From: Tilletiopsis washingtonensis
Lineage: Eukaryota > Basidiomycota > Exobasidiomycetes > Entylomatales
Assembly: GCF_003144115.1 (NCBI RefSeq)
Contig: NW_020312016.1
Location: 382,777 to 446,776 of the forward strand
Direction: 5' to 3'
DNA length: 64,000 nucleotides
The position numbers and the translations under genes were made by a program. The stretch's first letter is position 1. Each line of letters starts with the position of its first letter. The notes beneath the pieces were generated by a model that was not told the DNA's origin, searched no databases, and saw only the letters and a list, made by a program, of their open reading frames with translations. This document shows, one piece after another, positions 25,601 through 36,617 of the stretch.

Positions 25601-26282
25601 ACCACGCCAGCGATGCAGAGCGGCAGCATGCGGCACGAAGCCCATCGGGCGCCCAGCAGAGTGCGCAGCGAGGCTAAGCGTGCAGGCTCCTGCCGATGGG
25701 CGGCGACGATCAGCCCCATCGCCCTTGCTGCTGTGCTGAGGAGGCCAGCACGCTCGAGCCCCTCTCGTAGGGGGATCTCAAGGGTCGCGAGCTGCGAGAG
25801 GCTCGGCAACTGCCAGTGCACGTCAAGGTGGGCCTGCACCCTTCGCTCTGGCCCGAGGGTCGCTGGCGGAGATGCGCTGCTCGGACGAGCCTGCCACGTG
25901 GCGCCTGGGGGTCAGTGCTGAGCTTGCTTCTGACCCTTGAGGCGGGTCGAGCCCACGGGCGCACCTCCGCCGCATCACTTCGTCGCCGGCGCCGGGCAGC
26001 AGCCTCGAAAATTCGCAGCACCCCTTGAAGCGGAAAGGAGTGCTTTCCGTGGACGCAGCGACGTGGGCAGCAAGAAACGGGAGCGGGCACAGCATGCGCG
26101 CGGCTCTGCCGAGGCTGCACTCTCGGACGCCAACAGCAGTGCTGCTCCCACACTAGCGACATCGTTCGACAGCGAGGGGCACAGCCCTCAGCCTGGACCG
26201 ACACCCGACGTCGGACCGGACATCCGGCGCAGTGTGACTTGCCGATGCAAGGGCATCAGAGAGAGCCTGTGACGCAGTCCTT
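22636..26282. other. About 3.6 kb gene-poor block
   Basis: The first 200 bp is the promoter of the two-barrel gene. Beyond that no frame on either strand shows a protein family, splice-linked exons or a signal peptide. The long frames present (for example 23369-24604 minus and 24280-25131 plus) translate to Arg/Ala/Ser/Cys-rich text, overlap each other on both strands, and look like by-products of GC richness. Many CTGCAG, GCAGC and short purine/pyrimidine alternations occur, but no long repeat, transposase or reverse transcriptase signature was found. Confidence 0.5.
22788..22795 (-). promoter_or_regulatory. TATA-like box TATAAGAG of the two-barrel gene
   Basis: On the minus strand TATAAGAG lies 153 bp upstream of the ATG at 22635. 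The same octamer occurs 189-196 bp upstream of TIM21, and a one-step variant lies upstream of the BTG-like gene. Position and recurrence make a TATA role plausible. Confidence 0.5.
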
Positions 26283-29096
26283 TCATTGCCTCGTCATGCC
26301 AAAGATCTGCGCCCTCACATCCTCACCCGCCAGTCTGAGCGACTCAGCGAGGCAAGCATCGGCCGTGGCGTCGAGCCAGGCATCTCCATCTGCTGTCGCT
26401 CCGCCGCTGGATGCGTCCATCTGTCGTTCCGCGCCGGCCAGGAGCGTTTCTGCGTCGATGCTGGCGATGAGCCGCAGAATGGTGCCCGAGTCGGCGTGCA
26501 CCGAGGGCGTGGAGCGCCCTGATGCTGCGGAAGTGGGCGTCGAGTCGCCCGTGCTCGCGGGCGTGACGGCGGCAGTGGTGGCGCTGCGAGCAAAGGCAAA
26601 GTAGCTGCCTGTCTTGCGGCTCTCTGCCCATTCGTCGACTTTCGCCTCGACGGCGGCGATGACGCGCTCTGTGGTGCGCCAGCCAGGCACGCTTGCGTAG
26701 AGCTTGGGCGGGAGAGGCAGAAAGCTGGCGTCGGAGAGAAGACTGGGAGACGTCATGCCTGACGCCGAGCGCGATGCTGGCGCCGAGGCCAGAGGAGAAC
26801 GAGTGCCGCTGCTGGCAAGACTGTCGGGTCCCGAAGGGGCAGAAGGGAGCAGCAGTTGCACCAGGCGTCGAAGCGTGTGTCCCGCCCGCACAATCTCGTA
26901 CGTCAGCTCGTGCGCTGCCTTTGGCGATGCCAAGTATTCGTCTGAGCGAGCCAGCGCGAGGCCGAGCGTCGCCATGATCTGCAGCGGAAGGGGCAAAGCC
27001 GTCAGCTGAGAAGAGGGAGAAGCAGCCGCCAGCATGACTCACGGCGCGCACCAGCTCCTCACAGTCCGTCGCCCGAATCTCTGCATGACGCGACGCCACG
27101 AACGAAGCGAGGGCGAGCACAGCACGCCACGTCTCGATCCACTCGTGCTCCAGGCGGACTTTGGCGTCCGAGCAGCTCTGGACCGCAGCGCGAACAAGGC
27201 GCAGGGAGAGGCTAGGGGTTCGAGGATGCGTCAGCGGGCGTGCCCAGGGTTCGAGGCGGAAAGAGGAACTGACAGATGGCCAGTAGCGTCGAGGCGTCGC
27301 GACAGATTGTGCCGCAGGAACAGCGTGGCCGTGTCGATGACCGAGGAGACCAAGCGCACACGCTTGGTGCTCGACACCGGCAACGGCGGCGGTTTCTGTC
27401 GACAGACCCGCACGAGTCGCGCCTCGTCGGGTCGTTCATCGAGCATGGCGCGTGCGCCGTCGGCGTCGGAGAGCATAGTGGTGAGGAGGAGCAGCGTGAG
27501 ACGAGCGTAGGAGCGAGAGGTGAATGTAGAACTGCCGTGGGAGGCGAGATAGGAGGAAAGGGAGAGGAATGTGACGGAGAAGGTTTGTGCTGGATCCACT
27601 GAGGAGCTTCTGTCAGCTCCATCTTACGCCTGTCGCGGAAGGATACTGACGCTTGGCGCCGTTGCCGTCGGTAGAAGCATCGAGCGATGCCCGATCCAAC
27701 AGCCGGCCGATGAAGATGGGATTGGAGCGCGCGAAGAGGAAGAGCGAGAGAAGAATGGCAACGGATGGCGGAGGTCTGTGCGTGACCTGTCAGTCTGTCT
27801 CCGCAGCGCATGCCGTGTCTGTGCCAGGCGGGCAGCTCACAGATCAGCAAAGTCACCCCCCGCAAGCTCGCCCTTTGCTTTCTCTCGCTCCTTCGCGCTC
27901 GTACTGCCGGGCAGCGATTCGGCGAGCCACTTAAAGTTTGCGGCGCCCGCCAGCATCGTGGCAAGCGTCGGCGGCGCATCGTCCAGGCGCTCCACGTAGC
28001 TCGTCAGCGCCTCGCCCAGCCGGGATGCGCTCGCGTCACGCAGCAAGCCCATGCTTTGCGTGTCTCGCCAATCGCGCATCCTTCGCGCGTAGGCATGAGC
28101 AGTAGAAGCTGGCCCTGAAGGACCCAATGCAGAGAGCAAGCCGAGCAGCTGAGCAGCCTCGGAGGCCACTTGCACGTTGCCGAACGAGCGCGCGAGAAGG
28201 GCAGCAGCGGTGCTCCAGAGATCTCGGCGCGCGGCAAAATAGGCGGCGAGGGGAGTAGGCCCGACATGCGAGACCCACACGAGCGCCAGTTGCAGCACTC
28301 GTCGTTGCAGCGCCGGCGTCACTGCTCCTGCTTCTGCAGTGCGAGGTGCAGTAGAGGCACTGTGCGAGAGAGGCGCACGCAGCGCCTCGTCGATTGCGGC
28401 GACGAGCAGGGAGAACTCGAGGTCGGCCTCGTCCATGCCACCTGCGAGAATGGAGATGATGTCCGAGGCATACTGCGGGAGACGCTTGGAGAGGATGGAG
28501 GAGGAGATGGCGAAGAGCATCTGTGTGGAAGGAGGGCGGGGTCAGAGGGCCGCACATCGCTTGCAGTCCGCACGCTGCTGAGACAGCGCCAGCAAGGCAG
28601 TCCAGGCAGCAATGCCGAGCTTGCAGCACGGACGACAGCTCTCGCCGCTCTGGCAAAGCCACAAAGCAACGCCGACGAGCCAGGCCCACATCCCCTCTCT
28701 CGCTGTCTCAACGTCACTCACCTCGACGGCATTGCCCATCCGCACCGCATCCTCCTCGCGCCACACGCGTCCGGCCTCTCTCCACAGACTGCCCACATTC
28801 TCCCTGATCCTTGCGCCCTTGGTGCCCTCGGGCGCCAGCAGCGTGGCGCTGGAAACGGCGCCGAGCGCGTCGCGCACGAGCGCCGCGTCGCACGGCAGGC
28901 AGAGCAGGTCGGCGTAGAAGCGCGCGCGCGGCGCCGCGGCCGACTTGCCGCCGCGCTTCGAGGGCGAGGGCTGCGCCGAGGCCGGGCCGCCATGGCTGCC
29001 GCTGCTGCTCGCCCACGGCTCGTCGCCGGCCAGGAGCGCGTCGAGCGAGACGGCGAGCTTGCTGCGCAGCGCCGGACGCGCTGCCGTGCCGCTCAT
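26283..29096 (-). CDS. Armadillo-like helical protein, ARMH3/UPF0588 type
   Basis: Six exons on the minus strand: 29096-28722, 28520-27841, 27775-27651, 27598-27274, 27211-27043, 26978-26283; 789 residues. All-helical, with no catalytic motif. Recognition rests on the N-terminal LRSKLAVSLDALLAGDEPW and FYADLLCLPCDAALV, the ASDIISILAGGMDEADLEFS block, LLSLFLFARSNPIFIGRLLD, and the C-terminal ATLFLRHNLSRRLDA with EHEWIETWRAVLAL, which match my memory of ARMH3/UPF0588 proteins. Mammalian ARMH3 works at the Golgi with PI4KB and GBF1; that role here is inference. A Ser/Thr-rich insert fills part of the last exon. Intron 1 (28721-28521) is 201 nt, about three times the usual length, and may hide an exon I could not fit in frame. 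Confidence 0.65.
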
Positions 29097-30350
29097 GGCG
29101 CCGTGGCAAGACGGAGAAGCGCGCGGAAGCCGAGACGCGAGGCTGCCAGCGCCCGTGTGCCGCTGTGAGAGACGGCGCAGATGCAGATGGGCGCGCTGGT
29201 GGATGGTGTTGGACGCCAAGGCGGCGCCGGAGGAACGCGACGCGGTCGCGAGAGCATCACCGCCCGCCCGCGCGAGGCTCGGCACGGCACGGCACGGCAC
29301 TCGGGCGAGCTCGAGGGCGCAGCGTGTTCCCACGCGGGTCCTTCTAGTGCATTCTTCAGCGCCCAGCCCACCCGTCGGCAGGCGCATTCAGCGCCGCGCG
29401 CTCGACTCACGCAGCGCGGCCGTGCCTGCTGCGAGCCGCTGCAAGGCGCGGCCTCCGCGGGTCTCAAGTCGCCTCGCGGCGCATCTCGCTCTCGCCTCGC
29501 TCGCTTCGCGCGCCGAGCCGCTCGCTTGGCGCTCAGACCGCACCACGAGCACCACCGGCACAGCGACAGCGGCGCGAGCGCTCACTCAAGGGCTCGACCT
29601 GCTCGCTCGCGGCACTCGGGCAGCAGGCATGCAGCCAGCGCCAGCCAGCATTTTGCGAGCTGCGCCTCCTCTCGGCCATTCACGCCGGACCGCCTGCCCG
29701 AGCGCGCCGTCCCACAGCCGCCGTGCCGCTCAGCCAGAGCGCCCAGCTGGCCCCGCTGGCCCAGCTGCAGCGATTCAGATTTCTCCGTGCGAAGGCGAGA
29801 TGGCATGAACGCTGCCGCGTCTGCGACGCGAGCGGCGCTGGCGTAGCGTCGGCGCGCAAGGGCTCGCTTGCCACCTCCCCGCACGCGCCGACGGACACGC
29901 ACGCCGCGACGCCGCAGAGGGCAAGTCAGAGTCGCGAGAGATGCAGGCTGAATGCGCACAGTGCAGCAAGGTGCAGCTGTCAGACTCAGACTGAGACCGA
30001 CACGAAGCTCGAGAGGCACGGCAGCTGCCTACACGAGGCGACGTCTCTCACGCCGCTGCGAGGAGGCTGCGGAGCCTCCACTCGAAGCCGCACTCACGCA
30101 TGGCACCGGCACCAGCAGCAAAAGATCAGAACTGATAGGATGCTGGAGCCAGGCTTACTTCTCGTCCACATCCATCCGACCTCATCCTCAACGCCCCCGT
30201 CAAGCTCCCGTTTGCGCCTTGCGCCTCGACGACTCTGCTCGCTTTCGCTCTGCGCTCCTCGCGCCACCTCTCTACGTCCTGCGCCTCTAGTCTCGCTCTT
30301 CGCACCCGTGCTCTCCTGGTTACCGCTCGAGGCGGCATACGTGGCCCAGC
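29097..30350. promoter_or_regulatory. Divergent promoter region, ARMH3-like / hydroxylase
   Basis: A 1.25-kb interval between divergent starts. The 160 bp before 30351 is CT-rich (leader-like). No conserved gene, RNA or repeat was recognised. Confidence 0.45.
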
Positions 30351-31674
30351 ATGACGTCGACTCTCGAGCATGAGTCGAGCAAGGGCAAGATGGGCGCCAC
30401 GTGGCAGTTCAAGGATCCAGCGACGTGGACGTGGTGTGCGTGTGCCCATTCTGTCCCTCTCCGCCTTGGCTTGCTGCCTTTGCTGACGCTCCGCTTTCCC
30501 ATCGCTGCCAGCGCAAAAGCTGCCGATGAACCTCTCGCTCCTGCAAGACCCGCCGGACTCCAAGCCGGCGCCCGTGCATGAAAAGACGGCGCCCGTGCCT
30601 GCCTATCCGCCGATGGAGCAGCACAAGTGGATCGCGCCACGCGCTCTGGCGCCCATCTATCTGCACCGCGTGCTCTTCGAGTTTGGCGTGCGCATGCCGT
30701 GGTACGCTGCCTTCGTCTACTACAGCCTCGCCTTCCTGGCGTTCGGCGACAGCATGTTCAAGATGCTGCGTCGTATGGGCAAGAAGTACGGCTTCTTCGA
30801 CGGCGCCGTGCCGCGCGACGGCATCCCGGACGTCTACACAAACAAGGTGGCGTGGAGTCTCGTCGGCGTGCTCTTCCTGCGGCCGCTCGTCGCGACGATG
30901 TGGGTGTACGACGCCAACGCGCCGCCGGGCGTGTCGCTCTGGGCGCCGTTGCAGGTGTCGCTCTTCCTCGTGGTGCTCGACTATTGGTTCTACATCTACC
31001 ATCGCTCGATGCACGAGTGCAAGCCGCTCTGGTTCATCCATCGCCTCCATCACACGACCAAGCACCCCAACGCAATGCTCGGAGCGTTCGCAGACAACAT
31101 ACAAGAATGGGGTGATATCCTGCTTATCCCGTAGGTCGAAATGAGAGAGAGAGAGCGGCGCGGCGCTCGAGGCGGCGCGGCGCTCGAGGCGGCGCCGGTG
31201 AAAAGCGACATGCGTCACGTCACGCGTGCTTACACCCCTTCCTCCCCGTCCCAGAGTGCTTACCTGGATGGTCGTGCCGCTCGACTTCCACACGTGGTAC
31301 CTCACCACGTGCTACCAAGCTTATACCGAGGCCGCCGGACACTCGGGCATCCGGCTCTACTGGCTCGTGCCCGCCACGAGCTGGCTGCGCATCTTTGACG
31401 CCGAGCTGGCGATGGAGGACCACGATCTGCACCACCGGCTCGGCAACGGCCGGCGTTCCTTCGTGAGTCCTCTTTCCCTCCTTGTCCTCCTCGCTCTCTC
31501 GTCCTCGCTCTCTCGCTCTTGCGCCTCTTTGCCGCCCGAGCTGACGCGGTGCGGCGCACGCAGAACTATGGCAAGCAGACGCGTCTGTGGGACAAGATCT
31601 TCGGCACGAGCCGCTCGCGCATCGAGTCGTTCGAGGAGAACATCGACTTTGTCAACGTTGCGCGGACGTGCTAG
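30351..31674 (+). CDS. Fatty acid hydroxylase superfamily membrane protein (copy 1)
   Basis: Di-iron membrane oxygenase of the sterol desaturase/fatty acid hydroxylase superfamily. Four exons: 30351-30435, 30512-31130, 31255-31462, 31564-31674; 340 residues. The eight-histidine signature is present as HRSMH, HRLHH and a C-terminal EDHDLHH. Hydrophobic segments around WYAAFVYYSLAFLAF, VAWSLVGVLFLRPLV and LQVSLFLVVLDYWFYIY fit ER membrane spans. The donor of intron 2 is GTAGGT, weaker than usual. That intron holds two copies of a 17-bp GC-rich unit (31154-31187). The substrate cannot be told; sterol, sphingolipid or alkane-type chains are possible. A paralogue lies at 60924-62046, sharing GFFDG-x-x-PRD-x-x-PD, GHSG and NYGKQ. 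Intron positions are not shared between the two. Confidence 0.88.
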
Positions 31675-32057
31675 GCTCAGAGGACGAGCCAGGTCGAGAG
31701 GACGTGCTGAGGCCGCGGCGTCGCTCCGACGCGCACGCGGCCTGCCTTGCCGACTCGCGGACTCGCAATTCTCTCTATCTCTCGTTGTTCGGATGATCTT
31801 GACGTGGCCCTAATGAATCTACAGTACTCCTTCGCAGACGGGCGGACGGCACGTTTTGAGCTATAAGAGTGTGAGCTTCGGAGATAGGCCAGAGCAAGGC
31901 CTCATCGAGCCGAGGCGAGGGCGACGCGCACGTGACGTGCTGCTCCACACCGCCGCGCGCCGCCCGCCGTCCGCCGGCTGGCTGATGCGCGGCCCGAGCG
32001 AAGCGCCGCTGCTTGCTGCCTCACCACCTCCACCCTCCTCCTCGCAAGCGCTCTACC
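31675..32057. promoter_or_regulatory. Intergenic, hydroxylase 3' end and TIM21 promoter
   Basis: 383 bp. It contains TATAAGAG at 31862-31869, 189-196 bp upstream of the TIM21 ATG, and a CT-rich leader just before the ATG. Nothing else was seen. Confidence 0.5.
31862..31869 (+). promoter_or_regulatory. TATA-like box TATAAGAG of TIM21
   Basis: Exact octamer match to those at 261-268 and 22795-22788 (minus), placed about 190 bp upstream of the TIM21 start in AT-enriched local sequence. Confidence 0.5.
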
Positions 32058-33514
32058 ATGTCGCTCGCTCCCGCGCACACGCTGCTGCGCACGCACATGC
32101 GCATGCGTGCGCTGCACTCCGTCGGGCAGCAGACGCAGGCGCAGCAGCGACGCTCCCTCCGCTCCTCCTCTCGCACCTACGCTTCTTCCTCTTCGGGCAG
32201 CGGCAGCGGCAGCGGCAGCGCTCCCTCGGACGCCGACCTCTCGCGCGCCGCCTTCGCCCAACGGCAGCTGCTCTCTTCGCTGCGCGCCTCTTCCTCTTCC
32301 TCTGCCTCGGCGCTCGGCGCCGCCTCGCCCCCGGCCGATCCACATGCCAACGCTCGCGCCGCCCTCTCTGGCGCGGGCGCGAGAGGCGGCATGTCAATGG
32401 GCCTCGGCCTCGGCCTGGGCACGGGCATGGGCAGCGGCGACGGCACGGGAGGCACATTGGATCGTGCGGCGGGCGGCGGCAAGAAGTGGAAGGAGCTTCG
32501 TGGTGGGCAGAAAGGTGCGTTGCCCCCTCCGTCTCGCTTCGCCCTCCCTCTCTGGCGCCAGCGCTGACGCGGCGACGAGCAGTGGTCAGGGCCGGTCTGA
32601 CGACGTCGAGATTGCTGCTGGTGCTGGTGGGAGGCGGCCTGACGATCGCGGTGGGCTGGGCGGTAGGCTCGGAGCTGTTTGCGAGCAACTCGCCGACGGT
32701 GATTTACAATGATGCGGTGAAGCGCGTGCGGAGGAGCGGCCAGGTGAGTGAGAGCAAGTTGCTCGCCACGAGAGTGTGGCAGAGGGCTGCGATGGATTGA
32801 GGTGCTCGTCGGCAGCGACGGAGCTCCACTGATGCCGACACCTGTCGCAGATCCAAGAGCATCTCCTCCTGCCCTACCGCTTCTCCTCGTCCTCCACCTA
32901 CTCCTCCGACTCTTCGCCTCTCAACCCCTCGGGCTCACGCGGTCGCAAGCGCGGCTCGCAAGTCTCGTCGCAGCTGGTCCGCGAGGGCAGCTCCGACGTG
33001 CTGCTCCTGCGCTTTTTCATGCAGGCGCGCGAGAAGGACAAGGAGTGGACGTGGCTGCAGAGCGCGAGACATGCAGTGGTGGAGGCGGGGGCACGCGTCA
33101 AGATGGAGGCAGTGGCGCTGGCGAACCAGATTGGCGACGCCATCTCTCCTCAAGACGCAACGAGCGCGGCTGCTCAGGCGGTGCAGGAGGAGAAGAAGGC
33201 GGCAGGAGGCGGATGGTGGAGCAACCCATTCAAGAGCCTCAGGCAGGGAGTCGAGGCTCCGCTGCGAGCCAAGCCGACGCCGGGCACGTGGAGCAGCGGC
33301 GAGGTGCATGCCGAGTTGACGCGCGTGAGTGGCTCCACTCTCGATCCATCTCCCGCTGCCCAACTGCACGCGCCTGCTGACGACATGTGGCGGCAAACAG
33401 GACGAGGACGGCATCTTCCAATACCGCCGGCTGTACGTCGACATCCCCTCGAGCCAAGCAGCGACGCGCAGCAGGGTGTGGCTGGTGCGCAGAGAGGGAG
33501 AGGTGGTGCGCTGA
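32058..33514 (+). CDS. TIM21: TIM23-complex subunit Tim21
   Basis: Inner-membrane subunit that links the TIM23 presequence translocase to the TOM complex and to respiratory supercomplexes. Four exons: 32058-32514, 32583-32743, 32851-33324, 33401-33514; 401 residues. The N-terminus is Arg/Ser-rich with few acids (MSLAPAHTLLRTHMRMRALH), as expected of a mitochondrial presequence, then a long Ser/Gly-rich stretch. One membrane span (SRLLLVLVGGGLTIAVGWAV) is followed by the family block FASNSPTVIYNDAVKRVR and an intermembrane-space domain ending DEDGIFQYRRLYVDIP. Yeast Tim21 is about 240 residues; the extra length is low-complexity sequence before the span and a Ser-rich insert (SSSSTYSSDSSP) within the domain. 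Confidence 0.87.
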
Positions 33515-34124
33515 GGCGAGCTTCTTTCATCGAGAGAGCATCGGCGCAGAGGAGAGTCATGGGCGAAGTGGAAGGAGAGAGGGCGAGCACAGCGGAATCG
33601 CCATCTTCAAGCACGGTCCTGATCCTGAAAGCGAGAGCGAGTGAGGAGCCAAGGCTCGAGCAGAGCAGCGCCCGGAGCGCGCAGGATTCAGCTTCGTCCA
33701 AAGCCACCGAGCTCTGAGTCCGGCTTGGTCTCCTTTGTGTCTCTCTCCTTCTCGTCCCGGCCAGTCAGGCAGGGCCATGGGATGCCTGGACGCGTCGTGA
33801 GGCTAGCTGATCAGTCTGAGCTCGAGAGTGGACTGCGGCATGCCAGCCTCTGGGGCGCGGGCGCCTGCGTGGTGCACACACTGTGCAGCCATGGCTGCTC
33901 ATGCTGCGCGGCACGGCGTTGATCACCGAGGCGCGTGGGAACACTCGACCCGCGCCTGGCGCCGCTCGGTCACCGCGGCCGCGGCGTGCCACAGGTCAGA
34001 CTTCTGGACGCCTTCGCCACTGGTGCTCCTTGCCGCTCCACCAGCACCACGCACGCCCACGCACACCTCTGCCGCCGCCCGCCTGTGCTGCTGCACGCCA
34101 CTCGACACTCGCGCCGCCTCTGCC
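33515..34124. promoter_or_regulatory. Intergenic, TIM21 3' end and carrier promoter
   Basis: 610 bp with no supported gene. One MluI-type ACGCGT occurs at 33789-33794. No TATA-like match was seen before the carrier ATG. Confidence 0.4.
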
Positions 34125-35527
34125 ATGGCACCGGCAGCCGCGGCGAGCGGCAGCGGCAGCTCGCGCGCGCGCTCCGACGGCTCCTCGGGCTCCTCGAGCT
34201 CCAGCGCCAGCGCGCCGCCGCCCTCGTGGCTGCCGACGCCCGCGCTCGACCATGCCCTCTCCGGCATCACCGCCGGCGCCATCGCCACCGTGTGCATGCA
34301 GCCGCTCGACCTCATCAAGACGCAGTTCCAGGTGCGCACCGCGCGTGCGCCCCGCAGCGGCACGGCGGCGCCACCCGCCTGGCAGCGCTGGACGGGCGTG
34401 GGCGTCGGGCGCGACATGCTGGCCGCCTGGCGCGCCATCGTGCGTGCCGACGGCTGGCCGGGCCTGTACCGCGGCCTCGGCGCCAACGTCGTCGGCAACT
34501 CGGCCAGCTGGGGCCTCTACTTTCTCTGGTACACGATGCTCAAGGAGTACATGGCACACGCCGCCGACGGCGCAGACGCAAAGGTGCTCACGCCCGGCCA
34601 GCACCTGCTCGCGGCGAGCGAGAGCGGTGAGTGCGCGCGGCCGCCTCTCGGCCTCAAGCGCCCACCACCTCTGCTGCGACCCAACTGACGCGGTGGGCTG
34701 CACAGGCGCCGCCACGGCGCTCCTGACGAATCCAATCTGGGTCGTCAAGACTCGCATGTTCACCACGTCGCGCAGCGCCGCCAGTGCCTCGAGTGCCACT
34801 GCCGCGCCTGTTGCGACAGCCAGCGGCAGTAGCAGCGCACCGCGAGCACCCGTGGCGTACCGCGGCCTCGCGCACGGCCTGCGCGACATTTGGCGCCACG
34901 AGGGCGTGCGCGGCCTGTACAAGGGCGCCGGCCTGGCACTCGTGGGCGTCAGCAACGGCGCCATCCAGTTCGTCGCGTACGAGGAGCTGAAGAAGTGGCG
35001 CAGCGCCGTGGCGCGCCGCAGAGGCGCGACGGGCGCAGAGGGCGAGCTGGTCAAGCTGGTGAGTGCATGATGCCTTGCCTTGCAAACTTGGGCTGTCGGT
35101 TCTCATTGCTGAGGGCGTGCCTCTCCTCCTCGCCAGAGCAACGCAGAGTACATCGTCCTCTCTGGCGTGGCCAAGCTCTTCGCCATCGGCCTCACATATC
35201 CATATCAAGTCGTCCGCTCGCGCATCCAGGTGCGTTGCCGCCCCTGCCCCCCTTGCCACCCCCTCCGCCTGACTAACCCCTCTCTTCCTCTTGCAGAACC
35301 ACGCCACCGCACACATATACCCCGACATTCCCACGTGCATCCGGCGCACGTATGCGCAGGAAGGCCTGCGCGCCTTTTACAAGGGCCTGGGCCCCAATGC
35401 CGTGCGCATCGTGCCCGGCACGTGCGTCACGTTTGTCGTGTACGAGAACATGAGCTGGGCGCTGCGCGGTGCCGCGGAACGCCGGAGCAGCGCGGCGCCG
35501 CCGATAGACGTCGCCATTCAGCAATAG
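34125..35527 (+). CDS. FLX1: Mitochondrial FAD/folate-type carrier (SLC25A32/Flx1 family)
   Basis: Inner-membrane solute carrier. Four exons: 34125-34626, 34706-35058, 35137-35229, 35297-35527; 392 residues. Three carrier repeats show PLDLIKTQFQ, PIWVVKTRMF and PYQVVRSRIQ in the odd helices. The second and third forms, with LLTNPIWVVKTR and TYPYQVVRSR, are characteristic of the Flx1/SLC25A32 group. WGLYFLWYTMLK also matches that group. Low-complexity Ser-rich segments stand at the N-terminus and in the loop of repeat 2. In yeast Flx1 affects mitochondrial FAD supply, and the human orthologue is linked to folate; the exact cargo is not readable from sequence. It lies downstream of TIM21 on the same strand. 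Confidence 0.85.
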
Positions 35528-35854
35528 AAGGCTACTGCACACGCCCCCATGCGGACGAAGGACAAGGATGGCGGGACAGCGAGATGTGCGATTACGAAAC
35601 CAGCGAAGGTGTGTATTGGGTGTGTGTGCATGCTGGACAGGACTGCCTGTGCTGCGGGGGGCTGCTGCGCTGCAAGATGCGCGCGCTGAGATGCGTGGAA
35701 AGCGGAACTGAAGGAGCGGACTGGGAGAGGATATTCAATGCGGGCGACGGGCTGTGCGGTGCATGTGGAAGGCGCTGGAGATGCTCTAGGCAGGGTGCGG
35801 GCGGGTATGCTGGAGGGTTGGTTGGATCTGGGGTTGCGCCGCGCCGCTCGCGGC
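35528..35854. other. Intergenic between convergent carrier and BTG-like gene
   Basis: 327 bp between two stop codons. No gene or structured terminator was recognised; it should hold both 3' untranslated regions. Confidence 0.5.
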
Positions 35855-36070
35855 TCAGAAGGTGCCAATGGCGGCCGCACGCGGCGTGGCCGAAAGACCG
35901 CGAGCGTGCGGCGCCCACGACGAGGCGTTGGCGTTGTTGGCGTTGGCAGCAGCGGCGGCGGCGGCCTCGCAGCGGCGCTCGATGTCGCGGCTCAGCTGCG
36001 CCGCGCGCTCACGCACGACGGCGAGCATGTGCGCCTCTCGCTCACGCACGACGGCGAGCATGTGCGCCTC

Positions 36071-36169
<99 letters not shown>

Positions 36170-36179
36170 NNNNNNNNNN

Positions 36180-36275
<96 letters not shown>

Positions 36276-36586
36276 GCCTCGCACTCGTCGCCGTCCGACT
36301 CGTCGTCGTCGCCCTCGTCGTCGTCGTACTCGTCGCCGAGCTCCGAGCCAGAGGGCGGCGCGAGGCCGTCGCGCTCCGCGAGCGCCTTGAGCGCCGCCGC
36401 CTGGCGCCGCGCCGCGCGGCCGGCGCCACGGCCGCGCGAACGCCGGCCGCGCGAGCGCACGCGCTTCATGGGCGCGGCGCCGCCGAGCGCGCAGGGGTCG
36501 AGGCCGAGGAAGGCGCCGGCGTGCGGCAGGCCGTGGTATGCGGCAGCGAAGGGCGGAGGTGCCTGGTGGCCCTCGACGCCCGGATA

Positions 36587-36617
<31 letters not shown>

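Noticed and set aside
27215-27260. GGTTCGAGG matches resembling a tRNA B-box
   Set aside because: They do not complete the GGTTCGANNCC consensus, no A-box stands at the right distance and no cloverleaf forms; the sequence is part of an intron.
28600-28670. Extra exon in the first ARMH3-like intron
   Set aside because: All splice-site combinations examined leave the next exon out of frame, whereas removing the whole 201 nt keeps the frame; noted as a doubt rather than annotated.
36170-36179. Ten Ns read as a frame break
   Set aside because: Ten bases of CTG repeat fit the phase exactly on both sides, so the gap does not imply a broken gene.
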